Below are positions 7,978-13,812 of a DNA stretch of 20,146 bases, piece after piece. This DNA comes from CAJCBL01 sp035298965. GTDB lineage: Bacteria; Verrucomicrobiota; Verrucomicrobiia; Opitutales; Opitutaceae. The notes under the pieces are model-generated. The model saw only the letters and a program-made list of their open reading frames with translations, ran no database searches and was not told the origin of the DNA. The first letter of the stretch is position 1. The number at the start of each line of letters is the position of its first letter. The DNA lies in the NCBI GenBank assembly GCA_035298965.1, contig DATGXO010000214.1, positions 1 to 20,146 on the forward strand, read 5' to 3'. The position numbers were made by a program, and so were the translations under genes.

Positions 7978-8406
7978 TCAGCCGCCGAGCTCCACGATCC
8001 GCGCCAACTCCGTCGCGCTCAGCGGCACGACCGACAACCGGCTCAGCCGCACCAGCGCGCACTGCTCGAAACCCGGCTCGGCCTTGATCACGCCGAGCGT
8101 CACCGGCTGCGCGAGCGCCCGCACCGGCGCCAGTTCGACCGCCGACCAGTCGCCCTCGTCCGCGGCCGCCGTGGGATCGGCAAACGCCGTGCGCCGCACG
8201 CGCGCCACGCCGACGACCGCCTTCACCTCGCCGCTCGCGTAGAACAGCACCGCGTCGCCCGCCCGCATCGCGCGCAGGTTGTTCCGCGCCGCGAAATTCC
8301 GCACGCCCGTCCACTCCGTACCGCCCTCGCGCACGAAGTCGGCCCACGCATACGCCTCGGGCTCCTGTTTCACCAACCAGTGCTGCTGCGTCGTCTTCGT
8401 CGTCAT
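7978..8406 (-). CDS. EVE domain-containing protein
   Basis: A 142-residue single-domain protein of the EVE family (PF01878, thymocyte nuclear protein 1-like), related to PUA/YTH folds that bind modified bases. Landmarks are HWLVKQEPEAYAWADF near the start, TEWTGVRNFAARNNLRAMRAGD (about 30-52) and VLFYASGEVKAVVGVARV (about 53-71), the typical core strand region. EVE proteins are often encoded near RNA/DNA-modifying enzymes; no such partner is visible here, so the substrate is unknown. The ATG at 8406 is chosen over an upstream in-frame Met at 8439 because a good Shine-Dalgarno (GAGGA) lies about 7 nt before it. Nearest upstream gene on this strand is folE2, 183 bp away. Confidence 0.88.
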   Translation of the reverse strand: MTTKTTQQHWLVKQEPEAYAWADFVREGGTEWTGVRNFAARNNLRAMRAGDAVLFYASGEVKAVVGVARVRRTAFADPTAAADEGDWSAVELAPVRALAQPVTLGVIKAEPGFEQCALVRLSRLSVVPLSATELARIVELGG

Positions 8407-8510
8407 GGCGGAGTCCTCGGGATGTTGTTCAGCCTGCAACCCGCAGATCAGTCAGGTCACAGAGGCGGCGCCCTGCGTTCGTTGCATTGCGAAGAAGAGC
8501 CGTACCCGCC

Positions 8511-8531
8511 GGGCGTCGGCCAGCGACGCCC
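8511..8531. repeat. Intergenic hairpin between folE2 and the EVE gene
   Basis: GGGCGTCG (8511-8518) and CGACGCCC (8524-8531) form a perfect 8-bp stem with a 5-nt loop. No T-run follows on either strand, so it is a poor intrinsic terminator; more likely a REP-like palindrome or an mRNA-stabilising hairpin. Confidence 0.55.
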
Positions 8532-8554
8532 CTGCTCCGGAATTCGCGTCCCTT

Positions 8555-8573
8555 GGCGTTCATTCGCGGTTCC
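8555..8573. repeat. Dispersed short repeat, copy 2
   Basis: GGCGTTCATTCGCGGTTCC, matching 17 of 19 positions of the copy at 7941-7959. It lies 16 bp beyond the folE2 stop, almost the same distance from a minus-strand stop codon as copy 1. Confidence 0.5.
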
Positions 8574-8589
8574 CCGGGTGCGTTTCCAT

Positions 8590-9579
8590 TCAGCAGATCA
8601 GCGCGCCGAAATCGGCGAACTCGCCGCGGAAACCGCCGCGCACGCCCTTCACGATCACCGCCACGGCGTCGTGGGAATGCAGGGACTCGAGGTGCGCGCA
8701 CGCGACCTGGAAATCGGCGATGCGCGGGTCGGCGTCGAGCTGCGCGTGGAGCAGCCGCGCGGCGTCCTCGACGAACTTGCTGTACGCGCCGTTGAGCTCG
8801 GCGAACGCCTGCTCGTCCTCGCGTTTCACCATCACCTGCGTCTCGGTGCTGAGCGCGGCGACGCAGAGTTTCTGGAGGTCCTCGATCGCGAGCTTCTTCC
8901 CCTCGGCCACCTGCACGCTCACGCGGGCCTTGCTGCGCTGCGAATGCGGGATGCTGTAGATGCCGCGCCCCGTGCGCGCGTGCTCGCTCAGTTCGTCCGA
9001 GCACGGGCAGGCCGACGAGTAGACGAAATCGAAATGGATCAGCCGCCGCGCGCGGTCGTCGGCGCCGAGCAGGCCCTCGTAAACGCACTCGTAGAACTGC
9101 CACCCCGCCAGCCCGCTGCGCAGCGCCGGTTGGAGGATCGGGTACGAAAACCGCACCCGCAGCCGCGCCTCCGGGCTGCCGAGCTCCTTGCGGTACGCCG
9201 CGAGGATTTTCGGCAACAGCTCCGGCGAAAACGTCTTCTCCGCGAACCGGTAGAACGTCCGCACGATGCGCGACATGTTGATGCCTTTCGCCCCTGCGCC
9301 GAGCGACACCGTGCCGGTCACGCTCGCCGGCAACTCGCGCGCCGCGCCGCCCTTCACCGCGAAACGCAGCGGCAGGCGGAAATTGGAAACGCCCACCTGC
9401 TGGATCGGCACATCGGCCCCCTGGATCTGGCCGGCCGGCCCCATCATGTCGGGCAACGATTCGCGGTACTCGGGCGTGACGCGAAAAGCCGGATCGTAGG
9501 CCTTGCGGGCGGGCATGTGGCAGCCGGTCTCCCCGCAACGCGGGCACGAGTCGGCGGATTTCTTGGCGGATTTCTTCAT
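8590..9579 (-). CDS. folE2: GTP cyclohydrolase FolE2 (type IB)
   Basis: A 329-residue FolE2 (GCYH-IB), converting GTP to 7,8-dihydroneopterin triphosphate for folate and other pterins in the cytoplasm. It belongs to the family that works with Mn or other metals rather than strictly Zn. Landmarks: QQVGVSNFRLPLRF (about 60), GAKGINMSRI (about 98), FDFVYSSACPCSDELSEHARTGRGIYSIPHSQRS (about 190-225 region, with the conserved active-site Cys of the SxCPCS motif and the following His residues), and AHLESLHSHDAVAVI near the C-terminus. The family motif GxHMSR reads GINMSR here. The protein is slightly longer than usual because of an N-terminal CPRCGETGCHMP motif that resembles a metal knuckle. Start: ATG at 9579 with KKSAKK following; an upstream open frame adds only a low-complexity extension. 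Confidence 0.93.
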   Translation of the reverse strand: MKKSAKKSADSCPRCGETGCHMPARKAYDPAFRVTPEYRESLPDMMGPAGQIQGADVPIQQVGVSNFRLPLRFAVKGGAARELPASVTGTVSLGAGAKGINMSRIVRTFYRFAEKTFSPELLPKILAAYRKELGSPEARLRVRFSYPILQPALRSGLAGWQFYECVYEGLLGADDRARRLIHFDFVYSSACPCSDELSEHARTGRGIYSIPHSQRSKARVSVQVAEGKKLAIEDLQKLCVAALSTETQVMVKREDEQAFAELNGAYSKFVEDAARLLHAQLDADPRIADFQVACAHLESLHSHDAVAVIVKGVRGGFRGEFADFGALIC

Positions 9580-9718
9580 GTTCGTTTTTGGTGAGCGGCG
9601 ACCGGGCGGGTGACGATAACCGCCGGCGCGAGTGGCACGCTGGGCCGCCGCGAGCGCAGAGCTGTTGCACACAACGCGGGCGCGGTCAACGCGCCGCATC
9701 GTCCTCCAATCTGCTGTA

Positions 9719-9739
9719 GGCCAGGTCGCCGATCTGGCC
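9719..9739. repeat. Short inverted repeat upstream of folE2
   Basis: GGCCAG (9719-9724) and CTGGCC (9734-9739) with a 9-nt spacer. It is 140 bp upstream of the folE2 start. Short and GC-rich, so it may be chance; listed because the 9580-9860 interval contains no gene or other recognisable feature. Confidence 0.25.
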
Positions 9740-9861
9740 GCACGCGAGAGCGGCGATCCGCAGAGAAGGAGAATGGGGAAATCAGGGAATCAGGAACGGA
9801 ACCGGATCGGCATGGCAGAGCCGATTCGGAGCCCGGAGAGACAACGCGAGTGCGAGGCGAA

Positions 9862-10155
9862 ACAGGCCTCCTGCGCGATGAAACGGGTGTCCTGCATGCC
9901 GAAACAGGCTTCCTGCGCGCGGAAACAGGCGACCCGTGAGCCCCGACACCCTTCCTGCGAATCGTCGCATCGTTCCTGTGGTCCAAAACACCGTTCCCGC
10001 GCGGCAACACAGGAAGCCCGTGAGGCATCACACCCTTTCCGTGATGCCTCACATCGTTCCCGTGATGCCCGACACCTTTCCCGTGGCACATCACAGCGTT
10101 CCCGTGACTCATCGCACCGTTTCCGTAACCCATCGCACCTTTCCTGTGATGCGTC
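9862..10155. repeat. 21-bp tandem repeat array, 14 units
   Basis: Fourteen consecutive degenerate units of exactly 21 bp. The core C-Y-G (mostly TCCCG or TCCTG) recurs starting at 9869, 9890, 9911, 9932, 9953, 9974, 9995, 10016, 10037, 10058, 10079, 10100, 10121 and 10142 with no slip in phase. The unit consensus begins ACACCGTTCCCGTGATG and ends CATC. The first four units form a variant subfamily beginning ACAGG and ending in GAA or similar; later ones fit the consensus better. As 21 is a multiple of 3 and stops are rare, several frames are open and translate as heptapeptide repeats (for example THRTVSV-type or ASHRSRD-type), none with a convincing start or ribosome site. There are no spacers, so it is not a CRISPR. 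The array lies about 280 bp upstream of folE2 and 445 bp upstream of the lipoprotein gene. Confidence 0.92.
10020..10052. repeat. 12-bp-stem hairpin within the 21-bp array
   Basis: GTGAGGCATCAC (10020-10031) and GTGATGCCTCAC (10041-10052) are perfect reverse complements separated by 9 nt. The arms come from two neighbouring repeat units, so the array can fold into unit-to-unit hairpins. Adjacent units keep the weaker CATCAC...GTGATG pairing. Confidence 0.85.
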
Positions 10156-10600
10156 ACTCCGTCACAGTTTCACCCCGCAGCGCCGGACAAACGCACGCAT
10201 GGTTTCTTGTTAGCGGCGACAGGATAGCGGGTTGCAGAATAGCACACGGGCGCGGCTTTGGCGGAAGTGCCCGTCGGTCGCGGCGGCGACTTCCGGCAGG
10301 CCGGGCGAAGCGATGGAAGAACCCGCCACGGTCGCTTCCTTCACCTTGGTGGCCGGCGGGCCGTTGAGGCGATTTCTGTAGCGCCGCTCGCTTCACAAGC
10401 TCGAGGCATCAACACGCTCGACTTTGAGACCTTCGGCCGTGTGCTGATCCGTGATCGAATAACGGAATCGGCACCCGGGGGCGGCATGGGGTTCGGCAAG
10501 TAATTCGTCCCCGAAAATTCTCCACTCCTTCAACCAATCAACCCTCCGCCCTGAGGCCGTGAAACGCGGTGCTTGTGAATAACACTGCTCGCCAAAAGGA
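10156..10600. other. Gene-poor interval of unclear content
   Basis: No confident gene. A minus-strand open frame ending at 10393 contains a protein-like stretch (DWLKEWRIFGDELLAEPHAA then CRFRYSITDQHTAEGLKVERV, about 10400-10545) that may be a remnant of a coding sequence. It has no good start and overlaps the divergent lipoprotein gene if extended to its ATG at 10674. A plus-strand frame at 10258-10503 shows no recognisable features. Base composition drops from GC-rich at 10250-10400 to roughly half A+T by 10500. Confidence 0.4.
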
Positions 10601-11020
10601 ATGAAGATCACAGCTACTGCCCTGATGATGCTGTTGCTAGCGGGATGCTGGTTTAGCATGGACGCCGAGATCAAAGAAGTTGTGCGTGTCCTTTCGCCCG
10701 ATGGGAAATCCGAGGTTGTTATCGAGCATGTCTCGGTCGGCGCGACCGCTGCGCCCAGCTACTGTGTCTTTGTCATTCCCGGCGAGACGGACCTCAAGAA
10801 CGAGGCCAATCGCAGTCGTTATGTAATGGGAAGTTTCGATTCGGGGGGGAGCAATGTCCGAACCCCTAACGCAGCATGGTCGTCCGATGGGAAGATTGCG
10901 GTCGTATACCCGAATTTTCTGAACCTGCACCGGAATCGCGATTCCATCACCTTTGATGGCGTCACTTACTTCATAGAGTGGACGACAAAAGAGCCGAATC
11001 AGTTAGCCGATGGTAGCTAG
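10601..11020 (+). CDS. Small putative lipoprotein of unknown function
   Basis: A 139-residue protein I do not recognise. It starts with a lipoprotein signal peptide: a basic start, hydrophobic core MLLLAGC and lipobox L-A-G-C with the lipidated Cys at residue 16. The mature part has a beta-rich look (VVRVLSPDGKSEVVIEHVSV, YCVFVIPGE, AAWSSDGKIAVVYPN, SITFDGVTYFIEW), resembling one sheet of a small sandwich or partial propeller. AAGGA-like bases sit immediately before the ATG, closer than ideal. Codon and base use are clearly more AT-rich than in the flanking genes, suggesting separate acquisition. The stop lies about 20 bp from the tail of a group II intron relic on the other strand. Confidence 0.68.
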   Translation: MKITATALMMLLLAGCWFSMDAEIKEVVRVLSPDGKSEVVIEHVSVGATAAPSYCVFVIPGETDLKNEANRSRYVMGSFDSGGSNVRTPNAAWSSDGKIAVVYPNFLNLHRNRDSITFDGVTYFIEWTTKEPNQLADGS

Positions 11021-11035
11021 AGCCACTGGTTCCCA

Positions 11036-11330
11036 CACTACGCGACGTACTGGTCGGTACCGGGCGGTTCCGGTCACCATCACCTGACGTCGCGCGGGCG
11101 CTGCCGGGATATTGATGGGCAATCCAACTTTCCTGCGCGGAGACGCCCCCCTTGTTGCTCCAGCGACTCGTGGGTGGTTGCGGCCTGCACGATGGATTCG
11201 CGCTCATGCGCCAGCAGCCCTTGCGGGATCGGCTACACGGATGCACTTCCTCCGGATCGGCGCCCAGCCGCAGCAGATGGCCTGCGTGGTCTAGTTCGTG
11301 GAACAAATGCTGAAGCTGCCAGCGCTTGGG
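11036..11330 (-). pseudogene. Decayed 3' end of a group II intron (maturase C-terminus plus domain V-like tail)
   Basis: On the minus strand 11105-11330 translates to a stretch with HLLRLGADPEEVH, SRSRKGCWRMSANP and a final SWIAHQYPG. This strongly resembles the C-terminal end of bacterial group II intron reverse transcriptase/maturases, which typically read ...LLRLG...SRKGYWRMS...LW...YP. No RT catalytic domain is present, so it is a remnant. Downstream on the same strand (11072 down to 11038) comes GGAACCGCCCGGTACC...AGTACGTCGCG followed by TAGTGTGGGA. CGGTAC can pair with GTAC-(GT)-CG around a short loop, leaving the two-base bulge expected of intron domain V. Family consensus is from memory; the pairing and peptide are seen directly. 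The middle part of the ORF and most catalytic RNA domains are missing. Confidence 0.62.
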
Positions 11331-11342
11331 TGCCGCGCCCTC

Positions 11343-11689
11343 CGCCCGAAAAATCCGTTGCGCGGGGGCACGGCGCGGCGCGTTGCTGCGCGCCAACAAT
11401 GGCGATGCGTTTCTGCATTCTCGGCTCCGGCAGCAGCGGCAACGCCGCCTTCCTCCAGACCGACGAGTCGCGCGTCCTTATCGACGCCGGTTCCTCAGCA
11501 CGCCGCCTCGCCGAGATGCTTGCCGGCATCGGTGAATCGCTCGCCCGGCTCGACGCCATCTTCCTCACCCACGAGCACGGCGACCACGCGGCGGGCCTGA
11601 GCGGCCTGAAGAAGTTTCCCGACCTGAAGGTCTTCGCCAGCCGGGGCACCGCCGCCGCCCTCGCGCGCACGCTCGACCGGCCGGTCGCC
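11343..11689 (+). repeat. Direct repeat copy A (347 bp) of the MBL gene 5' region
   Basis: Matches 13466-13812 base for base at a constant offset of 2123 bp without gaps. I count 11 mismatches in 347 bp, about 97% identity. Homology begins at CGCCCGA and ends at CGGTCGCC; beyond both edges the two contexts are unrelated. It includes 56 bp upstream of the MBL ATG and the first 97 codons. Confidence 0.96.
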
Positions 11690-11725
11690 CACGGCGCCTC
11701 GCGACGCCGCAGTTGCCTCGCCTAA
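11399..11725 (+). pseudogene. Truncated duplicate of the MBL-fold hydrolase gene
   Basis: A 108-residue open frame whose first 97 residues copy the N-terminus of the full gene at 13522-14337, including THEHGDHAAG, the HxHxDH metal motif. After RPVA the reading diverges to HGASRRRSCLA and stops, so all later metal ligands and two thirds of the fold are missing. Differences from the full copy in the coding part are six synonymous and three non-synonymous (F32S, D49A and L73F relative to the intact gene). It probably encodes no active enzyme; expression as a short protein cannot be excluded. It is the coding part of repeat copy A. Confidence 0.85.
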
Positions 11726-11734
11726 TGCTTGGGT

Positions 11735-11789
11735 TTGGGATTCGCGCATCGAGGACTTGCACCTCTGAGTTCACTCGCATGTCGGGCAC
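11735..11789 (-). other. Possible 5' end of the same group II intron relic
   Basis: Read on the minus strand from 11789 the sequence begins GTGCCCGACATGCGAGTG and continues with AACTCAGAGGTGCAAGTCCTC, where GAGG and CCTC close a TGCAAGT loop. A GTG-initial end and a GTGCAAGTCC hairpin soon after are features I associate with the first domain of some bacterial group II introns. If right, the MBL fragment at 11343-11689 sits inside a gutted intron whose 3' end is at about 11036. Evidence is motif-level only. Confidence 0.3.
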
Positions 11790-11884
11790 ACACCAGCCAC
11801 TACGGGGAACGCCGGCAAAAGCCCCGTCCTCTTCGACGGAGCCGGATGGTCGGCGTTTCTGACCTGAATCGTGCGCCGAAGAAG

Positions 11885-13006
11885 ATGAAGACCTCTATCC
11901 CTCGGCAGATTTCTATCATCTGCAGCTTCGCGTTTACGATAGGCTCTCTAGCGGGTCAGGGCGCATCCGCTGCAAATGGGCGGGAGGCCCGGATTGACCG
12001 ATCACCCGAAACGGTCGCGGAGACGAAACCTTCGAGGGTGTCCCTCCGGTTCACCTCCGGGATTCGCTCGATTTTCGAGGATAGCCAGGGGCGCTTCTGG
12101 TTCGGAAGCCACAATGAGGGCGTAAGCCGTTGGGATGGGCACGAGTTCGCCTACTACACGGTGGCCGATGGCTTGAGCGGAAATCAGGTCCGCACGATTC
12201 AGGAAGATGCGGCCGGAAACCTGTGGTTCGGAACCGACCACGGGATCAGCCGCTTCGACGGCAAATCGTTCACCACCCAAGTCGGACGAAATCAGGACGC
12301 TTGGAACGTCGCGCTGGGATCAACCTGGCGCAAGGAAGCCAGTGATCTCTGGTTTATCGGCGGCAGCGGAAAACCAGCGGCCCCATTCGATGGCCAAGGA
12401 GTGTATCGCTGGGATGGCCGGGGGATGGAATTTCTACCCCTACCCCTCCCGGTGTCGGCCGATGCCGCCACCCGTGGCGACTACCGCGTCACTGCCATCA
12501 GCCGCGGGCGCAACGGGATGATCTGGTTCGGGACGTATCCGGAGGTGTTTGGCTACAACGGACGAAGCTTCACGACCCTCGACGGCCGGACCTTGGGCCT
12601 CGCGGCGGAAGACGAACCGTTTCACGTCCGCAGTGTTTTCGAAGACAGCCGCGGAGTGCTGTGGATCGGCAACAACGGCCTCGGCGTGCTGCGGTATGAC
12701 GGGCGATCCCTGTCCAACTTCACCAAAGAACACGGCCTCGCGCTCAAGGACAAGGGCGCGACGGAATCCTTGGGTCGGGTGTTCTCCATCGCCGAAGACG
12801 CGGCCGGCAACCTGTGGTTCGGCACCCGCGACAGCGGGGTGTGGCGCTACGACGATGAGCGGCTGACTCAATTCACCCCACGCGACGGACTGACCAACTC
12901 CATGGTGTGGACCATCTATCGCGACCGACAAGACAGGCTCTGGTTCGGCCTGGGCGACGGCAGTGTCTACCGGTTCAACGGCACGTCCTTCGACAAGGTC
13001 CATTAA
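11885..13006 (+). CDS. Secreted seven-bladed propeller protein (two-component regulator propeller repeats)
   Basis: A 373-residue protein made of Reg_prop-type (PF07494) repeats. The N-terminus (MKTSIPRQISIICSFAFTIG, ending near ASAANG) is a signal peptide. Each blade carries an L/I/F-W-F/I-G-type strand: residues 71-74 (FWFG), 113-116 (LWFG), 155-158 (LWFI), 213-216 (IWFG), 259-262 (LWIG), 310-313 (LWFG) and 352-355 (LWFG). Blades have the EDSxGxxWFG...GVxRWDG pattern. Seven repeats fill the protein, so the propeller appears closed with no transmembrane helix, kinase or DNA-binding domain after it. In hybrid two-component systems such propellers are periplasmic sensors; here it must act alone or with a separate partner. 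Start at 11885 is chosen because it precedes the signal peptide; the open frame runs up to 11729 in non-conserved sequence. Confidence 0.88.
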   Translation: MKTSIPRQISIICSFAFTIGSLAGQGASAANGREARIDRSPETVAETKPSRVSLRFTSGIRSIFEDSQGRFWFGSHNEGVSRWDGHEFAYYTVADGLSGNQVRTIQEDAAGNLWFGTDHGISRFDGKSFTTQVGRNQDAWNVALGSTWRKEASDLWFIGGSGKPAAPFDGQGVYRWDGRGMEFLPLPLPVSADAATRGDYRVTAISRGRNGMIWFGTYPEVFGYNGRSFTTLDGRTLGLAAEDEPFHVRSVFEDSRGVLWIGNNGLGVLRYDGRSLSNFTKEHGLALKDKGATESLGRVFSIAEDAAGNLWFGTRDSGVWRYDDERLTQFTPRDGLTNSMVWTIYRDRQDRLWFGLGDGSVYRFNGTSFDKVH

Positions 13007-13151
13007 TCACCCGCTGCGCAAATATTTGGTCTTCATTCCTGTTCTTTCTCGCCGGTCGAATCCCTCCATCAGGTTGGTCAAAAGCATGAAGGGGTGGCAA
13101 CAAACTGGTCTGCGCAGCGTGTGCCTTTGAAAAAACTCCAGAAATACAGCC

Positions 13152-13376
13152 ATGCCATACGTAAACGTTAAGGTGACCAAGACCGGCGTTACCGCCGCGC
13201 AGAAACGGAAGATCGTCGAGGACATCACGAAGTCGCTCGTCTCCACGCTGGGCAAGAAGCCGGAGCACATCCACATCGTGATCGACGAGATCGAACCCGA
13301 GAACTGGGGCTTCGCTGGCCAGCTGACCTCGGAGCTCATCGCCTCGCCCCGGCCCCGAGGAAAAACGCCTCGTTGA
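13152..13376 (+). CDS. 4-oxalocrotonate tautomerase-family protein
   Basis: A 74-residue tautomerase-superfamily protein (PF01361). Met1 is followed by Pro2, the catalytic N-terminal proline after Met removal. The fold signature is clear: PYVNVKVTKTGVTAAQKRKIVEDITKSL (here residues 2-29), then KKPEHIHIVIDEIEPENWGFAGQ (about 36-58). The positions of the two arginines that bind the dicarboxylate in classical 4-OT (Arg11 and Arg39) are not Arg here (Gly/Val and His), so the substrate differs from 4-oxalocrotonate. It resembles the group with an xVxIDExxxxNWGxGG motif. It is encoded 145 bp after the propeller gene in the same direction, inside the segment bracketed by the 347-bp repeats. No clear Shine-Dalgarno. 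Confidence 0.87.
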   Translation: MPYVNVKVTKTGVTAAQKRKIVEDITKSLVSTLGKKPEHIHIVIDEIEPENWGFAGQLTSELIASPRPRGKTPR

Positions 13377-13465
13377 GGGCTGAGCGCCTGCCGCCTCGCC
13401 GCAGGGGGCCGCTGGGCCATCACCGCGAGAAGTCGGCCGGCGCGGCGGTGGGATGGTCGGTTGCC

Positions 13466-13812
13466 CGCCCGAGAAATCCGTTGCGCGGGGGCACGGCGCG
13501 GCGCATTGCTGCGCGCCAACAATGGCGATGCGTTTTTGCATTCTCGGCTCCGGCAGCAGCGGCAACGCCGCCTTCCTCCAGACCGACGAGTCGCGCGTCC
13601 TCATCGACGCCGGTTTCTCAGCACGCCGCCTCGCTGAGATGCTCGCCGGCATCGGCGAATCGCTCGACCGGCTCGATGCCATCTTCCTCACCCACGAGCA
13701 CGGCGACCACGCGGCGGGCCTGAGCGGCCTGAAGAAGCTTCCCGACCTGAAGGTCTTCGCCAGCCGGGGCACCGCCGCCGCCCTCGCGCGCACGCTCGAC
13801 CGGCCGGTCGCC
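13466..13812 (+). repeat. Direct repeat copy B (347 bp), at the intact MBL gene
   Basis: Partner of 11343-11689. This copy continues into a full-length reading frame and so is the likely parental one. The 1776 bp between the copies (11690-13465) contain the propeller and tautomerase genes. Confidence 0.96.

Noticed and set aside
7978..8406. Defence-island role for the EVE protein
   Set aside because: EVE domains occur in modification-dependent restriction systems, but no nuclease or methyltransferase is fused or adjacent here.
9862..10155. CRISPR array
   Set aside because: Units are contiguous and degenerate with no spacers, and no cas genes are present.
9576..10367. Heptapeptide-repeat proteins encoded by the 21-bp array
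   Set aside because: Four frames on both strands are open because the unit length is a multiple of three. None has a plausible ribosome site, signal or conserved flank, so I treat the array as a DNA repeat.
10393..10674. 93-codon minus-strand ORF
   Set aside because: Its start lies inside the lipoprotein gene; only the lower half looks protein-like. Kept as a remark in the gene-poor interval rather than as a gene.
11729..11884. N-terminal extension of the propeller protein
   Set aside because: It precedes a clear signal peptide, has low-complexity content and overlaps the possible intron relic.
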